From CAVQBP01 sp963723205 (GTDB lineage Bacteria > Bacteroidota > Ignavibacteria > Ignavibacteriales > Ignavibacteriaceae): a stretch of 64,000 nt of DNA. Made by a program: the position numbers and the translations under genes. Shown here in pieces: positions 55,944 through 64,000 of this stretch (position 1 is its first letter; each line of letters opens with the position of its first letter). Under the pieces are notes generated by a model, which was not told the origin of the DNA, did no database searches, and saw only the letters and a program-made list of their open reading frames with translations. The DNA lies in the NCBI GenBank assembly GCA_963723205.1, contig CAVRQC010000026.1, forward strand, positions 124,001-188,000, written 5' to 3'.

Positions 55944-55982
55944 TGGAATTATGGAATAAGTAAATCTAAATTCCATATTCCA
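55944..55982. repeat. Inverted repeat between convergent genes
   Basis: TGGAATTATGGAAT (55944-55957) faces ATTCCATATTCCA (55970-55982), complementary apart from a one-base gap, with a 12-base loop. It lies between the end of the amidohydrolase and the end of groES, so it may serve as terminator for both, although T runs are short. Confidence 0.45.
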
Positions 55983-56013
55983 CTACTCCGGAATTGCTTA
56001 AATAAATTTTGAA

Positions 56014-56286
56014 CTAATCTTCAACCACAGCAAGAATATCGGAACGCTGCAGAATCCTGTATTCTTTACCGTTCATTTCAACATCGTCGCCGCCGTATTT
56101 TGCAAACAATACCTTATTACCTTCTTTAACTTTTTCTCTTAAATCTTCATCCGTACCAACTGCGATTACTGTTCCAATTCTTGGCTTTTCTTTAGCTGAA
56201 TCAGGAATAATAATACCCGATGCAGTTTTTTCTTCTGCTTCGGCTGGTTCTAGCAAAATACGATCATCTAATGGTTTTATTTTCAT
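56014..56286 (-). CDS. groES: Co-chaperonin GroES
   Basis: The lid of the GroEL folding chamber. The start MKIKPLDDRILLEPAEAEEK, the mobile loop ASGIIIPDSAKEKP, and the ending EYRILQRSDILAVVED are typical at 90 residues. groEL would be expected downstream, but the next gene is a convergent amidohydrolase, so groEL is elsewhere. No CIRCE element is seen upstream. The glutaredoxin gene lies 10 bases upstream on the same strand. Confidence 0.93.
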   Translation of the reverse strand: MKIKPLDDRILLEPAEAEEKTASGIIIPDSAKEKPRIGTVIAVGTDEDLREKVKEGNKVLFAKYGGDDVEMNGKEYRILQRSDILAVVED

Positions 56287-56296
56287 AACTTCTCTT

Positions 56297-56545
56297 TTAA
56301 TTTTTTAAGTTTAACATTTGATTTATTTTGGGCTTATCGAAACCTACAATAGGTCTGTTATTTATAATAATTACAGGTACACCCATTTGACCGGTTCTGC
56401 GCATCATGTCTCTGGCGGCAGACTGATCTCTTGAAACATCCACATCGGTAAAGCGGACATTTCTTTCCCTGAAATATCTTTTTGCGGCATTACAAAAGCT
56501 GCAGGTGGGTGTTGAGAATACAATTACTTTTGGCTGATTTTCCAT
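56297..56545 (-). CDS. Glutaredoxin-like protein
   Basis: An 82-residue thioredoxin-fold reductant with active site C15-S-F-C18 and the cis-proline stretch GVPVII. The second half has IVGFDKPKI, like NrdH or mycoredoxin-like proteins rather than classic CPYC glutaredoxin. It may serve bacillithiol-linked reduction in a cell with BshB1, but that is an inference. It is upstream of groES in one transcript. Confidence 0.82.
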   Translation of the reverse strand: MENQPKVIVFSTPTCSFCNAAKRYFRERNVRFTDVDVSRDQSAARDMMRRTGQMGVPVIIINNRPIVGFDKPKINQMLNLKN

Positions 56546-56662
56546 ACTAACACACTTTTTTATTTTTTATTAGCATTTGATTCATAAAATTTAAATAGGA
56601 TTCATAACAGGTGAGAATTTTTTTCGGATGTTAACAAATGAGAAAGATTGATTGAAAAGATT

Positions 56663-57502
56663 TTATTTTCGAAGTACTAACGCCAGCCATTCCCCCATTA
56701 TTAATTTGTCGATTTGTTTTAATTCGTCATATTTTTTTATGATATCTTCTTCATCTTCAATTAAAAGTCCTGATAATATTACCAAACCTTTTTTCTTTAA
56801 TCTTTTTACTATTTCACCTGCAATATCCAATAAAACATTCTTCTGGATGTTAGCCAAAATCAAATCAAATTCCTGTCCAGAAACCGATTGTATTTCAGAT
56901 ATCTTTATCTCAATTTTATCTGAAGCATTGTTTAATATGCAATTCTCATTAATATTTTCAAGATACCATTCATCGTTATCAATGGCTGTTGCAGAATCAG
57001 CCCCCAACTTAATGGCTACAATTGAGAGAATGCCTGTTCCTGTTCCGACATCTAAAACTTTCATATCTCCTTCTAAATATTTTTCCATTAATTGAATCAT
57101 CAGTTTGGTTGTCTGATGCTCCCCTGTCCCGAAAGACATTTTCGGATCAATAGTTATTACAGTTTTACCTTGTTCATCTTCATAATTCATAAATGACGGC
57201 TTAATAACTATGTGCTCAGATACATTAATAATATTTAATCCCTTTTCCCATTCTTCATTCCAATTTTTATATTCATAGGTTTGTTCATCAATATCAAATG
57301 AATTAATTACATTATTTTCAACAAGCTTTTTTAATTGATTGATAATTTCATCTTTTGTGACAGAAGATTTTTCATCTGTAAATATTTTCAAATAATCTTC
57401 CTCTTCATTTATGCCGGAAATATTCAGTTCCCATAGAAATCCGCTTAAAATATCAGGATTAAAAGGAGCAGTATTAATTTTGAATTCTTTGTACTGTTTC
57501 AA
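56663..57502 (-). CDS. prmA: Ribosomal protein L11 methyltransferase
   Basis: This SAM-dependent enzyme trimethylates L11. The SAM loop is VLDVGTGTGILSIVAIKLGA with acidic AIDND, and the substrate motif region is LILANIQKNVLLDIA. Upstream lies DPKMSFGTGEHQTT, the family signature. The N-terminal recognition domain is present; the length of 279 is typical. Confidence 0.92.
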   Translation of the reverse strand: MKQYKEFKINTAPFNPDILSGFLWELNISGINEEEDYLKIFTDEKSSVTKDEIINQLKKLVENNVINSFDIDEQTYEYKNWNEEWEKGLNIINVSEHIVIKPSFMNYEDEQGKTVITIDPKMSFGTGEHQTTKLMIQLMEKYLEGDMKVLDVGTGTGILSIVAIKLGADSATAIDNDEWYLENINENCILNNASDKIEIKISEIQSVSGQEFDLILANIQKNVLLDIAGEIVKRLKKKGLVILSGLLIEDEEDIIKKYDELKQIDKLIMGEWLALVLRK

Positions 57503-57524
57503 ATCATTTCCAAAATATTTTTAA

Positions 57525-57615
57525 ATAGAACACAGATAAAACAGATTTAACAGAATAGTCCTGATAAGAGATAAAATAATTAAACTCCAAAAATATCTTT
57601 CAAATCCGTGTTCTT
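57525..57615. repeat. Imperfect palindromic repeat, copy A
   Basis: The element starts AATAGAACACAGAT and ends CCGTGTTCTTT, so its ends are inverted copies, with AT-rich internal motifs like ACAGATTTAACAG. It fills the gap between prmA and the GH97 gene. A second copy is at 59641-59728. Confidence 0.55.
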
Positions 57616-57620
57616 TCACA

Positions 57621-59612
57621 TCACTTCTTAGAAATTATTGCAGCCCAGCCGCCGGCCGGAGCCAGTTTAATATCCAGTTTTTGATTTTTAGTAATTTTTA
57701 ATGTAGATTTTTTATAATCATTTCCATATCTATCTGCATTTACACCATCCTGGTAGCAGTCCATTTTATATCCCCCAGAACTTAAAAACGAAAAATCAAT
57801 TTTAAATTCTTTGGGATATTTTCCGGACATTGCCCCAACGTACCATGTATCTCCATTCCTTCTAGCAATTGCAACATAGTCTCCTACTTTTGCGTATAAT
57901 ACTTTAGTTTCATCCCAGACCGTCGGGACTTTACTTAAGAACTGCATACATTCAGGTTCCTTTAAATAATTTGATGGATTATCAGCCAGCATTTGTAAAG
58001 GGGCTTCATAAATTACATACATTGCTAATTGATGACACCTGGTTCCCATACTCATTGGTCTGGCAAAGATTGGACGATAATTATCTCTTTGTGCGTTAAC
58101 CATTGCACCAGGAGTATAATCCATAGGACCAGCAGACATTCTAACAAATGGAATTGTAACTTCATGATCAGGAATAAATAGATCCGACCATTTGCAATGT
58201 TCCAGCCCTCTTACTCCTTCTCTATTAATTACATTAGGATAAGCTCTTCGTAATCCGCTTGGTTTATAGCTGCCATGAAAATCCACAAGTAATTTTCTTT
58301 TGGCAGCTTCTTTTGCTACTCTCCAATAATAATCAACCATCCACTGATCATCTCTTTGCATAAAATCAACCTTAATTCCTTTCACTCCCCACTTTTCGTA
58401 TAAGTCAAGAGCTTTGTCCATCTGCCGGTCCAAACTTTTCCATGCTACCCAAAGAATAATTCCGACATTCTTTTCTTTTGCATATGCTAATAACTCTTTC
58501 ATATTAATTGCAGGAACTACATCTGTGATATCCCCTGGAATATTCGGATTTCCCGGTTCGGTTGCACTGCTTTTATACCATCCTTCATCCAGAATTATAT
58601 ATTCAATTTTATACTTAGAGGCAAAATCAATATAATATTTATATGTTTTAGTATTTATCCCGGATTTAAAATCAACACCATAAATATTTAAAGCATTCCA
58701 CCAATCCCAGGCTACTTTTCCCGGTTTTATCCATGACGTTTCTTTCAATTGTAGTGGTTCAGATAAAAGATAAACCATCTGGTTAAGAATTAAATCAGCA
58801 TCTGTTTCAGCAATCATCATAACGCGCCATGGGTAAGTGCGGGTCCCTGTTGTATTTGCAATGTAATCTGCACGTTTAATTATTCTGGAATCTTTATCGC
58901 GATTTACTTCCGCTTTCAATACAAAATTCGGATATATACCTGTTAATGTATGTGTTTTATTTATTTTCAACCATAAACCGGGATAATCTCTAAGATCAGC
59001 TTCAGTAATTAATACGTTTGTTCCATAATGAGTTTTTATTAAGGTCGGAAGGCTGCAAAAACTATCCGGTTGAGCCTGACTAAATGGAAATTTTTTATAT
59101 AGTCTTTCATTATGTGAGATGAAGCTTTCTTCCTGCGGAAAATATATTGTATCATTAGATGAGAAATTAAAAGATACTTCTTCAGATTTGATTTTGAGAT
59201 TGTCTTTGTAATTAGTTTCAAATCTGTATGCAACACCATTATCGTATGCTCTGAAAACAATACTGTAATTTCCTTTAAAGTTTATTTTCAACTCATTATA
59301 GGAATTATTGATTTTTTCACTTTTCTGTTTAATTACTGGGTAAATAACTGTATCAACAACTCTTTCCTGAGTATTAATAATAACAGAGTTATTCCAAAGG
59401 TCCGAGCCGTTTTCAAGTTCCAATGAAATTGGTGAGGATGAAATCAGTTCATTGTTATTGGAATAAACTGAGAAGGAAATTTCCTTCTGTGTGTTAATTT
59501 TAATTTCGTTCTTTTTGTTCGGTGATAAAAGACTATATTCCTGTGAAAAAGACAAACAAGAAAATAGGAAGACTAATAATAAAATTTGAAATGTAAATAA
59601 TTTTTGTCTCAT
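57621..59612 (-). CDS. Glycoside hydrolase family 97, probable retaining alpha-galactosidase
   Basis: A secreted enzyme with a signal peptide ending SFS-Q. The N-terminal beta-sandwich precedes a (beta/alpha)8 barrel with IEYIILDEGWY, GIKVDFMQRDDQ and GVRGLEHCKW. Numbered from the ATG at 59612, D416 and E471 fall one residue from the reported nucleophile D415 and acid/base E470 of the retaining Bacteroides enzyme BtGH97b. Inverting SusB-type enzymes lack that aspartate. The frame could be extended to a TTG at 59624, which lacks a good site. The GH27 alpha-galactosidase next to it supports galactoside substrates. Confidence 0.88.
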   Translation of the reverse strand: MRQKLFTFQILLLVFLFSCLSFSQEYSLLSPNKKNEIKINTQKEISFSVYSNNNELISSSPISLELENGSDLWNNSVIINTQERVVDTVIYPVIKQKSEKINNSYNELKINFKGNYSIVFRAYDNGVAYRFETNYKDNLKIKSEEVSFNFSSNDTIYFPQEESFISHNERLYKKFPFSQAQPDSFCSLPTLIKTHYGTNVLITEADLRDYPGLWLKINKTHTLTGIYPNFVLKAEVNRDKDSRIIKRADYIANTTGTRTYPWRVMMIAETDADLILNQMVYLLSEPLQLKETSWIKPGKVAWDWWNALNIYGVDFKSGINTKTYKYYIDFASKYKIEYIILDEGWYKSSATEPGNPNIPGDITDVVPAINMKELLAYAKEKNVGIILWVAWKSLDRQMDKALDLYEKWGVKGIKVDFMQRDDQWMVDYYWRVAKEAAKRKLLVDFHGSYKPSGLRRAYPNVINREGVRGLEHCKWSDLFIPDHEVTIPFVRMSAGPMDYTPGAMVNAQRDNYRPIFARPMSMGTRCHQLAMYVIYEAPLQMLADNPSNYLKEPECMQFLSKVPTVWDETKVLYAKVGDYVAIARRNGDTWYVGAMSGKYPKEFKIDFSFLSSGGYKMDCYQDGVNADRYGNDYKKSTLKITKNQKLDIKLAPAGGWAAIISKK

Positions 59613-59640
59613 GATTTTTTCCAATTATTTTGATTATTAC

Positions 59641-59728
59641 AATAGAACATGGACATAACTGATTAATACGGATAAAAATGATTTATAACCATGAATATCT
59701 GTTTAATCCGTCAAATCCGTGTTCTATT
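59641..59728. repeat. Imperfect palindromic repeat, copy B
   Basis: The ends AATAGAACA and TGTTCTATT are perfect nine-base inverted repeats. Internally ACTGATTAATACGGAT and ATCTGTTTAATCCGTC continue the imperfect symmetry, so each arm is about 32 bases. It fills the gap between the GH97 and GH27 genes. It looks like a non-coding, possibly mobile or structural repeat. Confidence 0.6.
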
Positions 59729-59737
59729 CCAGTTGTA

Positions 59738-60904
59738 TTACTTTATTGGTGTTAATCTCACAAGTACTACATCGTGAGAAGAAATATTAAAATTCATATT
59801 AATATCGGTTGTTCCAATATCTTTATGAAGCCATAAATCCCTGATATTATACTTACCATTTAAGAAACTAAGGTAATTCCAATGTACTCTCATTTCCATT
59901 TCATCTTTACCTGAGTTGAAAAAGCAGACTGCCCATTCTCCATTCGAGAGTTTTTTAGCCCAGATTTCTTTACCCGGTTGCTGCATAAACCTGGTTGCCT
60001 GCATACCAAGTTTATCCTGATCAATTGCAATAGCTTCTTTATTTGTCAAGATATTTTTTACATCATCCGACATATTTCTAAGATCATTACCTGCTATTAA
60101 TGGAGCTGCTAACATACACCAGAGGCTGAAATGAGCTTTCGATTCGGTTAAAGAAAGTCCTTTATTTCCTACTTCCAGCATATCCGGATCATTCCAGTGA
60201 TTCGGACCAGCATACTTTGCTAAATCAGCCTGCTGATCTAAAATAAATTTCCAGCCCATTGCATAAATATCCTGACAATCATAGCAATCAGTTATATCTC
60301 CTGTAGTTCTCCACAATTGAGCTATTTTACTTCCCCATAACCACGGCTGATTATTTCCCCACTCACACAAGCTGAACACAATTGGACGTCCTGCAGCATA
60401 AAGAGCACGGGCCATTGTTGTATAAGTTTCTTCAGCATTTGCAGTTCCATGATTGCACCAGTCATACTTCAAATAGTCGATTCCCCATGAAGCATAAGTC
60501 TCAGCATCCTGGTATTCATGTCCTCGTCCACCCGGATAACTGGCGCATGTTTTTGTTCCCGCACAATTATGAATACCAAACTTGAATCCTTTTGAATGGA
60601 GATAATCTCCCAGAGCTTTCATTCCATGCGGAAATTTTTTAGGATCAGGAACAAGATTTCCGCAGCTGTCTCTGTCCATTGCTTCCCAGCCGTCGTCGAT
60701 TACAATATAATTGTAACCTGCATCCCTCATACCACTTTTTACTAATGCATCGGCCATATCCTTAATTAACTGTTCATTTACATTTGTTTGGAAAGTATTC
60801 CAGCTGTTCCAACCCATGGGAGGAGTGGGTGCAAGATTTTTGAATTTCTGAGGAAAGATCAATACAGATAAAGATATCACTAACAGCATTACTATTTTTT
60901 TCAA
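59738..60904 (-). CDS. Alpha-galactosidase, GH27
   Basis: A secreted retaining alpha-galactosidase. A signal peptide ends at FPQ (about 19), then APTPPMGWNSWNTFQ opens the barrel. The nucleophile is D148 in YLKYDWCN and the acid/base is D203 in RTTGDITD. The GH27 DDGW motif is at 70-73, and the C-terminal beta domain begins after about 300. It would remove terminal alpha-galactose from galactomannan, raffinose-type sugars or glycans outside the cytoplasm. Confidence 0.94.
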   Translation of the reverse strand: MKKIVMLLVISLSVLIFPQKFKNLAPTPPMGWNSWNTFQTNVNEQLIKDMADALVKSGMRDAGYNYIVIDDGWEAMDRDSCGNLVPDPKKFPHGMKALGDYLHSKGFKFGIHNCAGTKTCASYPGGRGHEYQDAETYASWGIDYLKYDWCNHGTANAEETYTTMARALYAAGRPIVFSLCEWGNNQPWLWGSKIAQLWRTTGDITDCYDCQDIYAMGWKFILDQQADLAKYAGPNHWNDPDMLEVGNKGLSLTESKAHFSLWCMLAAPLIAGNDLRNMSDDVKNILTNKEAIAIDQDKLGMQATRFMQQPGKEIWAKKLSNGEWAVCFFNSGKDEMEMRVHWNYLSFLNGKYNIRDLWLHKDIGTTDINMNFNISSHDVVLVRLTPIK

Positions 60905-61203
60905 AGGAATATCCCTCCTCTATAAAGCTTTAATAAATATTTCGATTGCAATTTTCATTTAGGAAAGAAATATTTTAAGTCATTGCCCCTATCATAATCT
61001 TCATCAGTCTAATAAATATTGATTATAATTTAAGCTGAACTAAATTAATGAACTAAGACTATTTATACAATTAAAAATTTTTTTGAAACGGATTTATTCC
61101 GGTATTTATTTAAAAATTATTATTTTTGTTCAACTGCAAAGAAAAGGGTTTGAGTAAAACTCTGTAATCAACTTTTTTATCTTAAAATTATAGGCATACA
61201 ATT
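60905..61203. other. Divergent intergenic region of the glycan cluster
   Basis: This 299-base gap separates the GH27 gene and the phosphorylase gene, which run outward, so it must hold both promoters. I see no clear consensus boxes or operator. It is AT-rich with scattered weak dyads. Confidence 0.4.
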
Positions 61204-63639
61204 ATGAGATACGGTTTTTTTGATGATAAAAATAAAGAATATGTAATAACCCAAGTTCAAACCCCTTACCCCTGGATTAACTACCTTGGTAGTGATGATT
61301 TCTTTTCCTTAATCTCCAACACTTCAGGCGGTTACAGTTTTTATAAAGATGCACTTTTAAGAAGAATTACCAGATACAGATATAATAATGTACCCATAGA
61401 TAACAGTGGTAAATATTTTTATATAAATGATAAAGGGGATGTATGGTCACCTGGCTGGAAACCAGTAAAAGCTGATCTTGAAGACTATTCGTGCAGGCAT
61501 GGAATGGGATATTCAATAATCAAAGGAAAAAGAAATTATGTTGAAGCAGAATTGCTTTTCTTTGTACCTGTAAAAACAAACTGTGAAATCCAGAAATTGA
61601 AACTTACTAATCATGGTAAGGAAGATAAATCTTTGAAGCTCTTTTCATTTGTTGAATTTTGTTTGTGGAATGCCCTTGACGATCAAACTAATTTCCAGAG
61701 GAATTTCTCAACAGGAGAAGTTGAGATAAAAGATTCTGTTATTTACCACAAAACAGAGTATAAGGAAAGAAGAAATCATTACTCATTCTATTCCGTCAAT
61801 TCTAAAATAAATGGTTTCGATACTGACCGTGATCATTTTGTAGGATTATATAACGGATTCGATAAACCGGATGTTGTGTTTGAAGGTAAACCTAAAAATT
61901 CTATTGTTCACGGCTGGTCTCCTATTGCTTCGCATTATCTTGAAATAAATCTTAAGCCGGGAGAGTCAAAAGAATATATCTTTATCCTTGGTTATGTGGA
62001 GAATGAAGATGATAAGAAATGGGAATCAAAAGGAATCATTAATAAAGAGAAAGCAGAAGCAATAATTAATAAATTTTCAAATCCAGCCAATGTCGAAAAA
62101 TCATTTAATGAACTCAAAAATTATTGGGATGATTTATTATCTGTTTACCAGGTTAAGAGCCATGATGACAAGTTAGATAGAATGGTTAACATATGGAATC
62201 AATACCAATGCATGGTCACATTTAATATGTCGAGAAGTGCATCCTATTTTGAAAGTGGTATTGGACGGGGGATGGGATTCCGGGATTCCAATCAGGATCT
62301 GATTGGTTTTGTTCATCAGATACCCGAAAAAGCACGGGAAAGGATTCTTGATATTGCTGCAACTCAATTTGAAGACGGCAGTGCTTACCACCAGTATCAG
62401 CCATTAACTAAAAAAGGTAATTATGCTGTAGGAAGTAATTTTAATGATGATCCTATGTGGCTTATACTTTCCACAACAGCATACATTAAAGAAACAGGTG
62501 ATTGGTCTATCCTTGATGAACAGGTCCCTTTTGACAATGATTCTTCAACAGCGAAGTCATTATTTGAACATTTAAAACGTTCGTTTTATCATGTAGTAAA
62601 TAATTTAGGACCGCATAATCTACCCTTAATAGGACGGGCAGATTGGAATGATTGTCTAAATTTAAATTGCTTTTCAAAAAACCCCGATGAGGCTTTCCAG
62701 ACAACAGAAAATAAGCAAGGCGGAGCAGCGGAATCTTTAATGATTGCCGGACTGTTTGTGGTTTATGGAAATGAATTCGTAAGTCTATGTAATGTTTTAA
62801 ACAAGAAAGATGAAGCCGAAACAGCTAAAATACATGTTGATGAAATGGTATCTTCAATTAAGAAAGAAGGCTGGGACGGTAAATGGTTTCTGCGTGCTTA
62901 TGATTATTTCGGTGAGAAAATCGGGAGTAATGAAAATGAAGAAGGAAAAATATTTATAGAATCTCAAGGATTTTGCATTATGGCAGGGGTAGGTCTTGAT
63001 GACGGTAAAGCTAAACAAGCACTGGATTCGGTTAAAAAGTATCTTGATTGTGAATACGGTATCGTTTTGCTTAATCCGGCATTAACAAAATATTATTTAA
63101 ACATGGGAGAAATTTCTACATATCCTCCTGGTTATAAAGAAAATGCAGGGATTTTTTGCCACAATAATCCTTGGATAATGATTGGTGAAACTCTGGTAGG
63201 AAATGGAAACAGAGCTTTTGAATATTACAGTAAGATTGCCCCATCTTATCTTGAAGAAATAAGCGACTTGCATAAAACAGAACCATATACTTATGCACAA
63301 ATGATTGCAGGTAAAGATGCCTTTAAACCGGGAGAAGCAAAGAATTCATGGCTGACAGGAACAGCTGCATGGAATTATCATGCGGTAACTCAATTTATTT
63401 TAGGAATTCAAACACAATATAATGGGTTGAAGGTAGACCCGTGCATTCCAAAAGAATGGGATGGTTTTGAAATCAGCAGGAAGTTCAGAGGATTGAATTT
63501 CAAAATTAAAATTACGAATCCAGAACATGTTTCTAAAGGTATCAAAAAATTAATTGTTAATGGGAAAGAGACCCAGGACAATATAATCCCGATTGATAAA
63601 ACAGAAATTGAAAATATTGTTGAAGCAATAATGGGGTAA
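61204..63639 (+). CDS. Cellobiose phosphorylase, GH94
   Basis: This cytoplasmic enzyme (no signal peptide) splits cellobiose with phosphate into glucose 1-phosphate and glucose, saving ATP. The N-terminus FFDDKNKEYVITQVQTPYPW and WINYLGSDDFFSLISNT are nearly those of clostridial cellobiose phosphorylases, which also have about 811 residues. The catalytic aspartate is D483 in GRADWNDCLN. The close match makes cellobiose the likeliest substrate, with cello- or laminaribiose-type alternatives less likely. Confidence 0.93.
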   Translation: MRYGFFDDKNKEYVITQVQTPYPWINYLGSDDFFSLISNTSGGYSFYKDALLRRITRYRYNNVPIDNSGKYFYINDKGDVWSPGWKPVKADLEDYSCRHGMGYSIIKGKRNYVEAELLFFVPVKTNCEIQKLKLTNHGKEDKSLKLFSFVEFCLWNALDDQTNFQRNFSTGEVEIKDSVIYHKTEYKERRNHYSFYSVNSKINGFDTDRDHFVGLYNGFDKPDVVFEGKPKNSIVHGWSPIASHYLEINLKPGESKEYIFILGYVENEDDKKWESKGIINKEKAEAIINKFSNPANVEKSFNELKNYWDDLLSVYQVKSHDDKLDRMVNIWNQYQCMVTFNMSRSASYFESGIGRGMGFRDSNQDLIGFVHQIPEKARERILDIAATQFEDGSAYHQYQPLTKKGNYAVGSNFNDDPMWLILSTTAYIKETGDWSILDEQVPFDNDSSTAKSLFEHLKRSFYHVVNNLGPHNLPLIGRADWNDCLNLNCFSKNPDEAFQTTENKQGGAAESLMIAGLFVVYGNEFVSLCNVLNKKDEAETAKIHVDEMVSSIKKEGWDGKWFLRAYDYFGEKIGSNENEEGKIFIESQGFCIMAGVGLDDGKAKQALDSVKKYLDCEYGIVLLNPALTKYYLNMGEISTYPPGYKENAGIFCHNNPWIMIGETLVGNGNRAFEYYSKIAPSYLEEISDLHKTEPYTYAQMIAGKDAFKPGEAKNSWLTGTAAWNYHAVTQFILGIQTQYNGLKVDPCIPKEWDGFEISRKFRGLNFKIKITNPEHVSKGIKKLIVNGKETQDNIIPIDKTEIENIVEAIMG

Positions 63640-63819
63640 ATATTCAATAAGTTTATTTTATCAAACCAGTTAAAATACATTTATTAAATTAATCCGATAA
63701 TCCTGAAATTGCTCCATAAATAATATTTTTAAAGCTTTAATCCTTGTAAATATTTAAGGTTGTCAAATCAATTATTAATAATAATGGATTTCGTTAAATA
63801 TTAATCCGAGGGTGAATAG

Positions 63820-64000
63820 ATGAAATCAGCCCGATCAACAAAAAACCTGACATCGACAACCGCCGTCCTTATATATTTAGCACTTTTTAAATTCGTGCTG
63901 CTTTTAATTTTTGCCGGAAACTACGGCTTGTTCAGAGATGAATATTATTATATTGAAATTTCTAAGCATCTTGCATGGGGGTATGTAGACCTTCAGCCTT
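63820..64000 (+). CDS. GT39/ArnT-like membrane glycosyltransferase, 3' end outside the window
   Basis: Only the first 60 codons are present. A first helix (TAVLIYLALFKFVLLLIFAG) is followed by NYGLFRDEYYYIEISKHLAWGYVD. The R-D-E-x-Y-Y pattern after the first helix is typical of PMT_2-type glycosyltransferases that use polyprenyl-phosphate sugars. A GAGGGTG site lies before the ATG at 63820. Confidence 0.75.
   Translation, partial: MKSARSTKNLTSTTAVLIYLALFKFVLLLIFAGNYGLFRDEYYYIEISKHLAWGYVDLQP

Noticed and set aside
56546..56662. Possible CIRCE heat-shock operator before the glutaredoxin-groES pair
   Set aside because: No TTAGCACTC/GAGTGCTAA inverted repeat is present.
1..64000. CRISPR array, prophage or insertion sequence
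   Set aside because: No regularly spaced repeats, no transposase, no capsid or terminase frames; the only tyrosine recombinase is Xer-type in a housekeeping context.

Overview
The window is a 64 kb piece of a low-GC, gene-dense bacterial chromosome with no phage, insertion sequence, CRISPR array, rRNA or tRNA that I could see. The gene content points to the Ignavibacteria/Chlorobi side of the Bacteroidetes-Chlorobi group. Pointers are a C-terminal type IX secretion (Por) sorting domain, a bacillithiol deacetylase (BshB1), GH97 glycosidase, HPr kinase without visible PTS genes, a DUF2795 protein, a YbeY with the D-for-H metal-site variant, and TTG/GTG starts beside strong AGGAGG sites. This lineage call is inferred from families recognised by eye, not from a database search.

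Layout. 1-7.1 kb (+ strand): the end of purF, a secreted subtilase with a T9SS tail that is split by a frameshift, pgsA, ftsY and a small membrane protein. 7.2-12.9 kb (-): ClC transporter, 3-hydroxyacyl-CoA dehydrogenase, thiolase, DNA polymerase III delta' and a DUF2795 protein. 13.2-17.7 kb (-): topA, xerC/D, hpf, hprK. 18.0-24.7 kb (-): ybeY, MBL hydrolase, gamma-carbonic-anhydrase-like protein, DUF3108 protein, CtpA protease, outer-membrane barrel, GT2. 24.8-30.9 kb (-): trpS, scpA, scpB, rluB-type synthase, dacB and lysS in a tightly overlapping operon. 31.0-36.6 kb (-): HNH endonuclease, acpS, gamma-glutamyltransferase, an MCE protein and a CorC/HlyC-type protein. 36.7-45.7 kb (-): ssb, FadL-type porin, biotin-dependent carboxylase pair, mutS2, cvpA, yqeY and a TolQ/ExbD/ExbD motor. 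45.9-51.4 kb (-): SDR, exonuclease/phosphatase family protein, Kup, and an NSS transporter with a 39-residue MetS-like small subunit.

51.5-54.1 kb is the most lineage-specific stretch: three secreted proteins of unknown function, one with a ten-residue NIYTPQ repeat, then bshB1. 54.3-64 kb holds an amidohydrolase, a groES with no groEL beside it, glutaredoxin, prmA and a glycan-use cluster. That cluster has a GH97 enzyme with retaining alpha-galactosidase residues, a GH27 alpha-galactosidase and a divergent GH94 cellobiose phosphorylase, and the start of a GT39-type membrane glycosyltransferase follows at the window edge. The two secreted galactosidases would trim alpha-galactosyl side chains outside the cytoplasm, and the phosphorylase would split imported cellobiose inside the cell.

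Most of the window is ordinary housekeeping DNA. I found no convincing new multi-gene system. The best leads are the NIYTPQ repeat protein, the HNH gene with no usable start codon, the frameshifted secreted protease, the unlisted MetS-like subunit and a palindromic repeat on both sides of the GH97 gene.
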